From positions 74,999,140-75,063,139 of the forward strand of contig NC_088781.1 of assembly GCF_958450345.1 (NCBI RefSeq): a stretch of 64,000 nucleotides of DNA. Reading direction: 5' to 3'. The notes under the pieces were generated by a model. It worked only from the letters and a program-made list of their open reading frames with translations, ran no database searches and was not told where the DNA came from. Position numbers and translations under genes: made by a program. Origin of the DNA: Calliphora vicina (lineage: Eukaryota; Arthropoda; Insecta; Diptera; Calliphoridae). This document shows, piece by piece, positions 43,281-54,560 of this stretch; the first letter of the stretch is position 1, and every line of letters starts with the position of its first letter.

Positions 43281-45656
43281 TTAAGCCTGTTCGTCCCGAA
43301 TAGGCATAGATTCACTTCTCCCATATGCAGCTAGTCGTTCTAGATGTACGACCTTAATTCCCGATATCAGTCTTCCACATTTCCGTATTCTATAAACCAT
43401 GTCGTCCAATTTCTTAACTGCCCTATGTGGTCCTTTGCAGTGATTCCTTAATTTGGATGACAAACCCTTATTACTTTGTGAGCTATATCTGGTTTTCATT
43501 TGGTCATTTATCATTTTAATTCGGCTCCGAACGAGTTCATGCATTTCTTTTTCTGCTGAAGCACCTTCACCCATCTTGGAACCCGGCCTGATGATCCTTT
43601 CTCTGCGGGACAGACCTATCTCTCCAACAGGAACCATTCTGACGTTGCACTGTTCAACGAGGGCCTCCATTGTTACATGGCCACTTCTCACATCCGCTGG
43701 TTCCAACACCAACAAACCATTGTCTATACAATCTTCCACTTCCTCACGGGCCCACACCAAATCCTCTGACTGCGGTGGCAACCTTTTGTGCTCAACGAAA
43801 ACTAACTTTCTTACTTGAGACTTGCTCTCATATCCGACGTCAAGGGGTATTTTAACATTTCGCCAATTCATGACTTTTTGTCCCATATCCAAAGTAATGC
43901 TGTGATTAATCATGAAGTCTGCACCAATGATTACTTCGTCAATATCAACAACAATATCGGCAACAACAAAGACATGATTTACGCTAATACCACCAATAGT
44001 TAGTTTCACATTAACTTTACCATGGACAGTGGCAGGCTCTCCAGTAGCGGTGCGTAGACTTACATTGCAAATTTGTTCCATCGATTTCTTTACTAAATCT
44101 GTTCTGATGATAGACTGCGACGCTCCCGTGTCCATAGTAAGAATGTGCTTCCGACCGTTGATGTAGCCACTAGCAGTAAGATTGTTATTTTCCTGCTGCA
44201 GTACTGATATGGAGATGGTAGGGCCATCAGGTGTGGGTGTCAGATCCTGTCCCTCAGTGCAAGCTCGCTTTAAAGGTGGCTCCTGTAATGCTTGATGATT
44301 CGCCAGCTGGTTATTTCTTGATGCTGAAACATATCTGATTCGCTTTATTGGTGCTCTGCAGTTTCGCTGAATGTGACCCATTTTTCCACAGTTATAACAT
44401 TTAACTTTGGCTTTAGTTTGTCTCTTACTTAATGCCTCTAAAACTGCCTCTATTAATTCCTTTAATTCGTTGACCACACTTCTATCATTTTCAGCGACAA
44501 CCTCGATTTTCCGCACATTACACACCTGGGGTTTTGAAATTATCTTTGCTGTTTCTTGTACCAGCGCGAATGAAACGGTTTCCGCAAATGTTGACTTCCG
44601 TGTGGCATAAACCGCATGTTTTACATCAGGGTCACGAAGCCCATTCACAAATGCCTCAATCTTGAAATGGTCCAATAACGGATGGTTTTCGTCTGGATAT
44701 GTAAGCTGCATCAAACGTTCGATTTCTGCCGCAAAGTCTTGTAGCGTCTCATTAGGTTTTTGTACTCTACCACGCAATTCCATTCGGTATATTTCTTTCA
44801 TGTGTTCTCCACCATACTTACGTTGTAGAGCATCCATTATGTCATCATAGCTATTTCTGTTACTTGCTGGTACGCTTTCAAGAACTATTGCTGCGTTCCC
44901 TTTCAAGGCCAAAATCAATTCTATAGCTCTTTCTTCATTACTCCATACATTTCTCTTGGCAACTGTATCAAACTGGAACTTGAAAACATTAAATGGTGTG
45001 CTGCCATCAAAACTAGGAGCCTTTATTCTACTCGATGTTTCTGAAATAATTCGCACCGGTCCGTCTTGGCATTGAAGATTATTAATTTTCATTTCCAGAT
45101 CGAGAAATTTATTATCAACATCTTGGGATTGTTTTTCTAGGCCGCTCTCTAATTCGGACACCTTTTTGTCAACGACATCCACTCTGCTGTTAATAACCTC
45201 AGACATTTCCTGAATTTTTTCATCTGTAGCTCTAGAGGATTCTTGAAGTTTCGCTTCCATTTCAGCTAAGTGTTTGATAGTTTCTTTGACTTCAGCTTTA
45301 ACCTCAGCACGAAGTTTCTCATTGTCGGCAAGAAGTTTCTCGTTGTTTACTTTAGAAGTTTCTAAGATGGTTCTAGAATTTTCGTTCACTTTCGCTTCCA
45401 GGTTCTTGTTGGCTGTTTCCATTGTTTCCATCATAGCCGCGAACATTGTGCTTAAATCCATGCTGCTTGTTGTTGAACGTGTAGAAACTTCCATTTCTTC
45501 CTTATACTCGAATTCGTAAGCACCGATGTCAATATCACGCCGTTTGAATTCGTCTATCAGCCTCTTCTGCAATTCTGCCTTATTACCTGTTGTTGGTAGC
45601 TCCAACTTACTCAATTCTTTCTTGAGTTGTTCAACTTTTTGTTCCTCAAACTTCAT
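43281..45656 (-). CDS. Gag-protease-integrase tail fusion of the LTR element (deletion product)
   Basis: This 791-residue frame starts at the first ATG after the primer site (45656); an upstream TTG lies within the primer site and is unlikely to initiate. Residues 3-38 form a SAP-like DNA-binding motif (EEQKVEQLKKELSKLELP). About 60-190 is a coiled coil. A retrotransposon Gag domain spans about 200-390 (ETLQDFAAEIERLMQL). There is one CCHC knuckle at 420-433 and an aspartic protease with DTG at 509-511. Around residues 630-660 the sequence jumps to what is normally the integrase C-terminal tail (RMVPV...KMINDQMKTRY, then GPHRAVKKLDDMVYRI and KVVHLERL). The reading frame is preserved through the roughly 2-kb deletion. 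Confidence 0.85.
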   Translation of the reverse strand: MKFEEQKVEQLKKELSKLELPTTGNKAELQKRLIDEFKRRDIDIGAYEFEYKEEMEVSTRSTTSSMDLSTMFAAMMETMETANKNLEAKVNENSRTILETSKVNNEKLLADNEKLRAEVKAEVKETIKHLAEMEAKLQESSRATDEKIQEMSEVINSRVDVVDKKVSELESGLEKQSQDVDNKFLDLEMKINNLQCQDGPVRIISETSSRIKAPSFDGSTPFNVFKFQFDTVAKRNVWSNEERAIELILALKGNAAIVLESVPASNRNSYDDIMDALQRKYGGEHMKEIYRMELRGRVQKPNETLQDFAAEIERLMQLTYPDENHPLLDHFKIEAFVNGLRDPDVKHAVYATRKSTFAETVSFALVQETAKIISKPQVCNVRKIEVVAENDRSVVNELKELIEAVLEALSKRQTKAKVKCYNCGKMGHIQRNCRAPIKRIRYVSASRNNQLANHQALQEPPLKRACTEGQDLTPTPDGPTISISVLQQENNNLTASGYINGRKHILTMDTGASQSIIRTDLVKKSMEQICNVSLRTATGEPATVHGKVNVKLTIGGISVNHVFVVADIVVDIDEVIIGADFMINHSITLDMGQKVMNWRNVKIPLDVGYESKSQVRKLVFVEHKRLPPQSEDLVWAREEVEDCIDNGLLVLEPADVRSGHVTMEALVEQCNVRMVPVGEIGLSRRERIIRPGSKMGEGASAEKEMHELVRSRIKMINDQMKTRYSSQSNKGLSSKLRNHCKGPHRAVKKLDDMVYRIRKCGRLISGIKVVHLERLAAYGRSESMPIRDEQA

Positions 45657-45670
45657 GCTTATAATTTGCA

Positions 45671-45688
45671 ATCCCACTTCTGACACCA
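45671..45688 (-). promoter_or_regulatory. Primer-binding site (tRNA-Leu-like)
   Basis: TGGTGTCAGAAGTGGGAT begins two bases after the 5' LTR. It is complementary to a tRNA 3' end of the form ATCCCACTTCTGACACCA, which corresponds to a fly tRNA-Leu from my knowledge. It primes minus-strand DNA synthesis in complete elements. Confidence 0.75.
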
Positions 45689-45690
45689 AT

Positions 45691-46285
45691 TGTTACGTTT
45701 TAACCTTTTCAAAACGCTGGTTTATTTCCTTTAAATAAACCGGATACTTTTGATTGCAAATAAAAGCCGTTTAGTAGTTTGAAAATTGTAGCAACTCTTT
45801 ATTTATTTAAAATGTACAACAACAACAGAATTAAATAGCCACTAAATGCTTTTTTTTTATACACGTTTATAAATTCTCAGAATTACAGACACAATGACAC
45901 GAATTTACTTGAAAAACACACAACACACTTTAAGGCACTTAGATGATGTTTCTTCGAAAAGCGTCTCTGATCAACTCACTAACGACTGCAACCTCTGCCA
46001 CTATTTATAACACTGCATTACCATCTAGAAAGCTCTTTAACTGTCAAAGTTCGAATATTCTAGATCATACGCCATCTGTGGTGTACTTTCTACAATGTTC
46101 TTTAACTGATTATTCGAACTCGAATACAGCGTTGCCAACTTACAATCAAATCAACTGAAAGCTTTTATTTAACAATGCCCACAGATATGTTACAGTTTTA
46201 CAGCACTGTTACTTGAAAGCATTATGCTACTTTTAAATCAGCCGTTAAAATCGTTATATTTGAATTCAAGTACAATTTCGTAACA
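45691..46285 (-). repeat. 5' LTR
   Basis: 595 bp, with the same termini as the 3' LTR. It lacks about 8 bp (TTTATAAT-like) present in the 3' copy near 42875. It contains the inverted CTATTTATAACACTGC promoter-like motif at about 46001. Confidence 0.93.
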
Positions 46286-46303
46286 ATATATATAGATTAT
46301 GTA

Positions 46304-48190
46304 CATTAGGGTGGCCCTTAATAAACGAAAGTTGGATTTTGGCCATTCTCACCCCCTAGTTTGGTGAACATTGGTAAAAAAATCATCCTGAAAACATTTT
46401 AGGTAAATCGGTTGGGGTTAAGATGCATACCTTCTGAAGTTTTGAAATGCATCTACAAGGGGAAAAATGCATTTTTTTCAGTTTTTGTAAAAAATTTTAC
46501 ATTAAAAAATTACTTTTGCAATTTAATTTAAAAGAATAGAAATGTGTACGTAATTGTCGTTCTAATGAGACATAAAAAACCGAAATTGGTCAAAAAATGT
46601 TAAAGTTATTAAAAATTCGCCAGGCCATTAACGTGTCTCAGGCAACTAGAACCAGATATGTAGGAACAAAATTAACATATTTTGATAAATATTAAAATAA
46701 AAGCTCATTTTTACTTAAAATATGTACATATTTACTTGTATATGAGATTTTATCTTCGTAGGATACCGTTAACCTTTTCGCAGATCTGGCCAAAAAAATA
46801 AAAATTTTTAAACGGCAGTTTCAAAACTCCATTTTCAAATTTTTAAAAATTTTGTTAAACAAATTTCAGAATTTTTTGATCATCTCATTGGGATTTATTG
46901 AGAACATAATAGGGAATAAAAATATGAAAAAATTATGAAAATATCTCTTATAGTTTTTCAGTACCTGCGATTTAAATTTTGTAATTTTCGAGAAAAACCA
47001 ATTATATGGCCATTTTAATTAATTATAGCCCAAATAATTCTAAATAGACTCTGAAAGTTTTATTAAAATTGGAAAACATTAAACCTTAAGTCGTAAAGGT
47101 CAAATTTTTCAATATTTGGAATTTCTAATTTTAAGATAGCGGAATGTTATTTATTTTTGGGTCGATTTTGATTGAGAAATATAACATGAAGTCTAGTATT
47201 TATAATAATAGAACAAAAATGGAATTTAACCCTTAAATGGCACTTGGGGTTAAAATGACCCCAAACTTTTAAAATCATAAAAAACCTTGGCAATTTCAAA
47301 AGTGGGGTCATTTTAACCACAAGTGCCATTGAGGGTTAATTTCCATTTTTGTTCTATTATTATAAATACTAGACTTCATGTTATAAAGTCTATTTCGAAT
47401 TATTTGGGCTATAATATTCTGAAAAGGTTTTACTTAAAATTAATAACAGTAATGAGATAGAGCACATTCGCCAAAAAAGGTCATATAATTGGTTTTTCAA
47501 ATGGTTTTCGAAAATTTCAAAATTTAAATCACAGGTACGGAAAAACTATAAGAGATATTTTCATAATTTTTTCATCTTTTTATTCCCTAATATGTTCTCA
47601 ATAAATCCCAATGAGATGATCAACAAATTCTGAAATTTGTTTAACAAAATTTTTAAATGGAGTTTTGAAACTGCCGTTAAAAAAATATTTATTTTTTGGC
47701 CATATCTGCGAATAGGTTAACGGTATCCTAAGAAGATAGAAACTCATATTCAAGTAAATATGTTCATATTTTAAGTAAAAATTAGCTTTTATTTTAATAT
47801 TTATCAAAATATGTTAATTTTGTTCCTACATATCTGGATCTAGTTGCTTGAGACACGTTAATGGCCTGGCGAATTTTTAATAACTTTAACATTTTTTGAC
47901 CAATTTCGGTTTTTTATATCTCATTAGAACGACAATTACGTACACATTTTTATTCTTTTAAATTAAATTGCAAAAGTAATTTTTTAATGGAAACATTTTT
48001 ACAAAAACTGAAAAAAATGCATTTTTCCCCTTGTAGATGCATCTCAAAACTTCAGAGGGCTTGCGACACGTCTTAACCCCAACCGATTTACCTAAAATTT
48101 GTTCAGGATGATTTTTTTACTAATGTTCACCAAACTGCGGGATGAGAATGGCCAAAATCCAACTTTCGTTTATTAAGGGCCACCCTAATG
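46304..48190. mobile_element. Fold-back element C, 1.9-kb near-palindrome with CATTAGGGTGG ends
   Basis: TA|CATTAGGGTGGCCCTTAA at the left is mirrored by AAGGGCCACCCTAATG|TA at the right. Nearly all of the 1,887 bp forms two inverted arms meeting at about 47275-47310. Shared interior landmarks with A and B are CAGGCCATTAACGTGT(C)TC, GTAGGATACCGTTAACC and TTTGTTAAACAAATTTCAG. Differences between arms are mostly single bases. It is noncoding and lies 18 bp from the LTR element, in the end of the dispersed repeat. Confidence 0.88.
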
Positions 48191-48192
48191 TA

Positions 48193-49032
48193 CATACATC
48201 TATTGAAAAACACTTTCCATGAAATTTGCATTGGCAATTTTTACAAGTACCATAAAAACCCTTTTGAAATGGTTCAAAAATAATGGATTGATTGAAACAG
48301 GTAGTATAATAAAATTAAATTTTTCCCAACAATGCTCTCTTGTATTCAGTTGCATTTTTTTTAATATTTTATTCAAGATACCTATACATACGCAACCCAC
48401 AAACTTGTTAGTTAAAATAATTTTCTAGCCAATCCAATTCTTCTATTTTGCCTCTATTTTATATCTAAAAATCACGAACTAAAATAGATCAACAAATTAT
48501 TGAAATGGAGAAATTAATTAAAAACTCATACAAATTTACTCACAGAAATAATGAAAAATTTAACAACGGCATGCATATATGTATTTCTAATAGACAATAC
48601 AAGTAAATGAAACAGACAAACAAAAAACACATGGAAAAATACCGTACATGTACTTTTAAATCTTCGCTACCTACATGTACCCTAAAAAGTTCACTACGTG
48701 TTCGCTAAAATCTACGCTAAAAAGAACACTAAACGTAGCGTAGATTTCGAAAAGTACATAAACGCTACGGGTAGTGAATGTCTAGAATGTTCCATACCTT
48801 ATTCGTAGTGTTTGCGAACATCATCTCACAAACGTAGTGTTCGGTATATTGTACATGTACATGTGCGCAAACACTAAAAACAAATGAAGGGAATGTGTTC
48901 TTTAAATGTACAGTACGAATAAGGTACGGTTTATTAATTAATTATTAATAATATGACGCGTTCTTGTTCTTAAGTTGCAGTTTTTCCCTTGCTATATTTT
49001 GAAACAAATCTACGCTCGAATCACCAATGAAA
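48193..49032. other. AT-rich stretch with a GTACATGTAC / GCTACG palindrome block
   Basis: 48645-48935 holds many self-complementary motifs (GTACATGTAC, GAACACTAAACGTAGCG, TTATTCGTAGTG, TGTACATGTACATG) with ACCGTAC at one side and GTACGGT at the other. This is a likely MITE of about 290 bp, but without a clear TSD. The rest shows nothing. Confidence 0.45.
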
Positions 49033-49034
49033 TA

Positions 49035-49534
49035 CAGTAGTTTTGACTTATCTGCCTTTCACTTAAGAGCATTTTGCATATAAGTGCACAAAACTTGTGT
49101 TTTGTATATTTATTTACCAAACTCCATATAAATTCGTTAATTTAAGTGCATTGTTCATACCTGCACATTTAAGATAAGTGCATAATACTTTTTGAAGCTA
49201 TAACTGGTTTTCATGAAAAAATTTCATTTAGCTGCTTAATATAAAATTAAATCAAAACAAAATCAGAAAAATACGATTTTGAATAAAAAATTGTATTGTA
49301 AACTTCTTAATAATTTTAAAAGTAGCTAAAATACCAAATTTGTCGTTATGTTAGACGGAAAAATCACAAAGCTTCATGTAAATTATTTGCCGTTAGCTGC
49401 TTTTTTGGGCAGTAAACTTAAATGCACTTACCAGCATCAATGAGCACGTAAGTGCATTAAGGTTAACTGCATTTTTATCTTACCTGCTCAAAATATCGTG
49501 CAAAGTTGGTTGTGCAAGTAAGTCAAAATTACTG
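49035..49534. mobile_element. Pogo-like MITE, TA TSD
   Basis: CAGTAGTTTTGACTTATC at the left and its near complement (CAGTAATTTTGACTTACT, inverted) at the right share 18 of 21 terminal bases and are flanked by TA. The interior repeats AAGTGCA many times in both orientations. The CAGTA-start, the GACTTA core and the TA target resemble the pogo group of Tc1/mariner. 500 bp, noncoding. Confidence 0.8.
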
Positions 49535-49827
49535 TAATTGGATTAAGAGCATGAACACTTAAAATATAATATAAAAGTTTCAAGGATTTACGATTTACTT
49601 TAAAATTGCAAAAAGTGTCAACAAACTTCTCAATTTTGAAAATATCCATTTCATAATGAATATTTTTATTTATATATAACGATGTACCACCATAACCTTC
49701 TCTACAACTGTGAATTAAATTTGTATAATGTCATTATAAACATGTTTCCAGAATTGAAATTACATCTGGCAACTTTGGTGGCCTAGCAATTATGCATTGA
49801 ACACATTGAAGACAGCAGGCTACACGA

Positions 49828-50121
49828 CAAGGCGAATTCATACAAGGTGGTGTCAGTTCTACAAAAACAACGATTGGTCTTAACAAATGTCAAAAAACCA
49901 AAATGAAAAATTAAACAAATAAGTATTTAAACTTAATATAGTGTAGATAATTGAATAGTGAGGGCTTTAATTATTTATGTAAACAATAATTTTTTTGTTA
50001 ATAAGCTTAGAATATGTAGATATTTAAATATAAAAACAAGCTTTGACAGTTGTTAGAACCAAAAAGCGAAAAAAAAATTATCAGCTGTTTGATTGACTCC
50101 ACCTTGTATAAATTCGCCTTG
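49828..50121. mobile_element. hAT MITE (copy 1) with CAAGGCGAAT ends, TSD CTACACGA
   Basis: CAAGGCGAATTCATACAAGG at the left and CCTTGTATAAATTCGCCTTG at the right bound 294 bp; the 8-bp TSD is CTACACGA at 49820-49827 and 50122-50129. A 295-bp sister copy in the opposite orientation is at 55797-56091, and a short fragment (ATAAATTCGCCTAG) is at 50500. Confidence 0.92.
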
Positions 50122-50129
50122 CTACACGA

Positions 50130-50649
50130 CTACACGAACACAAATTCTGCTGGCTGGAGTTGTAGTCGTGTGGCAGCTACTGAATTATTTTAAAGACGAC
50201 AGCTAAAAAGTAAACAGCTGATTTATAATTCAGTGGTGCCACTTCAATAAAAAATAACCGTACAAAATTCCAAAGTAATTATGATTTAAACAATTATTTT
50301 GAGTAAAAATATATATATGGTTATAATTAATTATGTACCTGTTATTAATTTACATCAATATGGTTATCAAAAACTTCTCTTAATTAAGTAAAAAAAAATA
50401 TTTTTTTAAGCACTAATATGATTTACATGTTTTATTATATTAGCAACACTATTTTTGTTTTGTAGTTGATAAAAATAGAAATTAGCCTAATAGAAATTAG
50501 CCTTGTATAAATTCGCCTAGCTGATTAGTTGCACAGACCTTATTAATAGACCTTGGAATTTTCCAATAGATAAAACTTATTACATATATTAAAAAAATTT
50601 AAATTCAGTTTATAAATAGACTTGCCAACCGTCCAGTTTTCGTCGGGAC
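50130..50649. other. No gene; fragments of MITE ends
   Basis: Contains a short complementary pair around GTAGTCGTGTGGCAGC / GCTACACGACTAC, an isolated CAGTGGTGCCACTT (possible hAT end at 50231) and a CAAGGCGAAT-family fragment at 50495-50512. 50620-50649 reads GCCAACCGTCCAGTTTTCG, also reminiscent of a hAT end. Confidence 0.4.
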
Positions 50650-51714
50650 CAGTGTTGCCAATTTAGCCCTTTTTTGGGCTAAATTTAGCCCATTTCAATC
50701 TTGTTTAGCCACAAAAAAATTGATTTAGCCTTTAGCCATTTTTTTAGCCTTTTTTATTTTCATTTAGCCATTTTTATGACTAAATCAAAACTTATTTATA
50801 TATTTACTCTAATGATCTGAAATGTTGAAAATTAGTAAAATCAGTTCAAAAAAATTGGCAGGGAAATTAACTAAAAATGTTGAACCAGTAAACAATTTAA
50901 GCACATACAAATTGTTGGATCTTCCATACATTAAAAAAATGCCATAAGTAATATAGAGAAAATGGACTTTATTTGAATTAAAATTGTTAATAAATATGTT
51001 AATGCTTTACGCGCGGGTCCGGGCGTTTATAAATATAGGGTTAAAGAGAATACTTTTAACTTTATCTGGGCGAGGTATTGTCGTAAATATAGTACTTTAA
51101 CAAATATTTTATAACACATGCCATATAGTATACCGTTTTCAAAACCTACAATCCAACCAATTTAGAAAGTTCATTATCCATAATAATTTAGCTATGATAA
51201 TTTTTATCTGATCAAATATAAAAAAGTTAACTTTTTTCCAAATTTAAATTAAATATTTATGTTAACATATTTCGGCTACCTTAGTTTTGATATGTTTACT
51301 AACTAATGGCAAAATTTATGTTTTTGCCAATGAAAATTAATTCTGTCCGGCGACGTCTATAATTTTTAGAATATTTTTTTTCTGCATTACATGAGAGGCA
51401 TATTTGCCATATATTCACTTATCAAAATATTCTCCATCGAAGTTATCACAAAGGATTACTTTATACATAATTTATCTTTCATATAAAAAAATTTGCCTAG
51501 GAGCATTTTGCAGGCCAGGTGATAAATACGAGGCTTTAAAAACATCGGCATTATTTTAAAGTTAAGGATCAACCTACAGGAATAAATATTCTTATTTTCT
51601 TGCATTTGAACGTGTGTCATATTCATACATTTTTGTTTGTCTATTCGAAATAGCCAAATGTGACATTCTAAGTTGTTTTTGTGTCAAATGTATGTATTTT
51701 TTTAATTAAAAATG
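50650..51714. mobile_element. Truncated hAT, sister of 27058-28097
   Basis: Starts CAGTGTTGCCAATTTAGCCC and follows the 27058 copy closely to GTATGTATTTTTTTAAT near 51705. It then departs into AATGTCCCGTGTCCCGGCG, so the right end with its TTTAGCC repeats is missing. Its last ~160 bp are included in the tandem duplication. Confidence 0.8.
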
Positions 51715-54215
51715 TTTAAAAATTAATGTCCCGTGTCCCGGCGATACTCTGAACGGGATGCCATTTGTCCCGTTTTAAAAAAACATAACTTTTTCAGTAA
51801 TTACCACAAAAACATACATAAAAAAACAAAAATTGGAAATACCGATATTTTCTAAAAACTGAATATCACTATTTAACAATAAATTTAGTGAATTAACTTC
51901 TATGAGTTCCGAAAAAACTAATTCAATAAACTCATCAGTAACATTTAACATTCATGAAAAATATATGGTACGATAGTCGCTCTAGGATGCTTGTACCTTT
52001 AGTTAAAGCTGAGTTGTTGGTCCATTGAAATGGACCGAGTTTGTTGAATTTATAACTTCAAATAATAATAAAAAAAGCTGATAAAAGCGATTAAAAATAT
52101 AAATTTGAAATTAAGGACTGAAATAATTAAACTTTATTAAATACTAGCTTAACCCGCGATTCGTTACCCCTACGTAGTAAAATAAAAAAATTAAAGATTT
52201 TATAAACTATTTGTTCTTATCAGTCATCTTATATATGGGGCATTTCATGTCAAGTGAACCAACTTTTGAAATCGATGTCTTCCGATCGGGATGAAATTTG
52301 CACCAAGGTTAGCTCTATTGGATAGTAACTCAGACACAATTTTTCAACAACATCGGTCGAGAACTCCTGAGTTATAGGGGGTAAAATTTTGACAATTTGG
52401 TCAAACAGGGGTTTTTTCTTATCGATGTAACTTATTACCTATTGTTCTTAGCAAAATGTGTCCCAAATAGTATAGATAGCTATTTCTTCGATCTTTCGAA
52501 AAAAAATATTTAAAAAAAAAAAATAAAAAATTTTTAATATTTTTTTTCCGAAATCAAAAACTTTTTTGACTTTTTTTTAAAATGGGTCCTTTTTTTTTTT
52601 TTTTTTTTTTTTCTTAAAATAAAGTTTAGATATTTTCCTTGAACACCTACTTGGTCGCTTAGTGGGATGCGAGTGGGATATCTATCAAAATAAATATTTT
52701 GTAACTCAAAACATAAAATTTTTGACTTTTTTTGCAAAATCAAAATCTTTGTTGACTTTTTTTTTCAAAATGGACCCTTTTTTAATCTTTTTTTTTAGGT
52801 CAAACAAAAGCTTAGATATTATCCTTGAAGACCCTTTTGGTCGCTTAGTGGGATGCGAGTGGGATATCTATCAAAATAAATATTTTTTAAAGTTAAGGAT
52901 CAACCTACAGGAATAAATATTCTTATTTTCTTGCATTTGAACGTGTGTCATATTCATACATTTTTGTTTGTCTATTCGAAATAGCCAAATGTGACATTCT
53001 AAGTTGTTTTTGTGTCAAATGTATGTATTTTTTTAATTAAAAATGTTTAAAAATTAATGTCCCGTGTCCCGGCGATACTCTGAACGGGATGCCATTTGTC
53101 CCGTTTTAAAAAAACATAACTTTTTCAGTAATTACCACAAAAACAAACATAAAAAAACAAAAATTGGAAATACCGATATTTTCTAAAAACTGAATATCAC
53201 TATTTAACAATAAATTTAGTGAATTAACTTCTATGAGTTCCGAAAAAACTAATTCAATAAACTCATCAGTAACATTTAACATTCATGAAAAATATATGGT
53301 ACGATAGTCGCTCTAGGATGCTTGTACCTTTAGTTAAAGCTGAGTTGTTGGTCCATTGAAATGGACCGAGTTTGTTGAATTTATAACTTCAAATAATAAT
53401 AAAAAAAGCTGATAAAAGCGATTAAAAATATAAATTTGAAATTAAGGACTGAAATAATTAAACTTTATTAAATACTAGCTTAACCCGCGATTCGTTACCC
53501 CTACGTAGTAAAATAAAAAAATTAAAGATTTTATAAACTATTTGTTCTTATCAGTCATCTTATATATGGGGCATTTCATGTCAAGTGAACCAACTTTTGA
53601 AATCGATGTCTTCCGATCGGGATGAAATTTGCACCAAGGTTAGCTCTATTGGATAGTAACTCAGACACAATTTTTCAACAACATCGGTCGAGAACTCCTG
53701 AGTTATAGGGGGTAAAATTTTGACAATTTGGTCAAACAGGGGTTTTTTCTTATCGATGTAACTTATTACCTATTGTTCTTAGCAAAATGTGTCCCAAATA
53801 GTATAGATAGCTATTTCTTCGATCTTTCGAAAAAAAATATTTAAAAAAAAAAATAAAAAATTTTTAATATTTTTTTTCCGAAATCAAAAACTTTTTTGAC
53901 TTTTTTTTAAAATGGGTCCTTTTTTTTTTTTTTTTTTTCTTAAAATAAAGTTTAGATATTTTCCTTGAACACCTACTTGGTCGCTTAGTGGGATGCGAGT
54001 GGGATATCTATCAAAATAAATATTTTGTAACTCAAAACATAAAATTTTTGACTTTTTTTGCAAAATCAAAAACTTTGTTGACTTTTTTTTCAAAATGGAC
54101 CCTTTTTTAATCTTTTTTTTTAGGTCAAACAAAAGCTTAGATATTATCCTTGAAGACCCTTTTGGTCGCTTAGTGGGATGCGAGTGGGATATCTATCAAA
54201 ATAAATATTTTTTAA
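51554..54215. repeat. 1.33-kb direct tandem duplication
   Basis: Unit 1 is 51554-52884 and unit 2 is 52885-54215. They are nearly identical; the differences I see are homopolymer lengths (the T run after GGGTCC is 23 versus 19) and a few single bases (for example 51815/53146). The junction has the microhomology TTTTAAAG. Each unit contains the 3' part of the truncated hAT, an ACTAGCTTAACCCG repeat start (52143 and 53474), one arm of the fold-back and GCGAGTGGGATAT repeats. Confidence 0.92.
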
Positions 54216-54560
54216 CTCAAGACTTACAATTTTTGACTTTTTTTTTTGCAAATACGATTTTTTTTCCAAATGGGCCCTTTTTTAAAATTTTTTTTGTAGT
54301 CAAAAGAAAGCTTAGGTCCATTCCTTTAAGATATTTTTAGTCCCTTAGTGGGATGCGAGTGGGATATCTATCAAAATAAATATTTTGTAACGCAAGACAT
54401 ACAATTTTTTAATTTTTTTTTTGCAAAATCAAAATTTTTTCCAATATGGGCCCTTTTTTAATTTTTTTTTTTTGCTCAAAAGAAAGCCTAGGTCCATTCC
54501 TTTAAGATATTTTTAGTCCCTTAGTGGGATGCGAGTGGGATATCTATCAAAATAAATGTT
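52650..54560 (+). repeat. 180-bp repeats with GATGCGAGTGGGATATC
   Basis: TTAGTGGGATGCGAGTGGG, followed by ATATCTATCAAAATAAAT, recurs at about 52655, 52845, 53980, 54170, 54345 and 54523. The units are separated by about 180 bp of T-rich sequence with TTTTTGCAAAATCAAAA and TGG(A/G)CCCTTTTTT. Open frames through these units are low-complexity repeats, not genes. Confidence 0.8.

Larger units (their letters stand above)
42672..46285 (-). mobile_element. Gypsy-like LTR retrotransposon, internally deleted, TSD ATAT
   Basis: Two LTRs bound a 2.4-kb interior on the minus strand; ATAT occurs on both sides (42668-42671, 46286-46289). The 5' LTR is followed by a primer-binding site, and the 3' LTR is preceded by the purine tract GCGGGGGGCAG (43270-43280). 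The interior encodes Gag, protease and the very end of integrase only. Reverse transcriptase, RNase H and the integrase core are missing, so the copy cannot replicate alone. LTRs, primer site and purine tract are kept, so mobilisation in trans is conceivable. Confidence 0.92.

Noticed and set aside
43453..45738. Several plus-strand ORFs antisense to the LTR-element polyprotein
   Set aside because: Shadow frames of the minus-strand gene; no domains of their own.
52534..54340. ORFs of 69-84 codons rich in Lys or Phe
   Set aside because: Produced by T/A runs in the 180-bp repeats and repeated with the tandem duplication.
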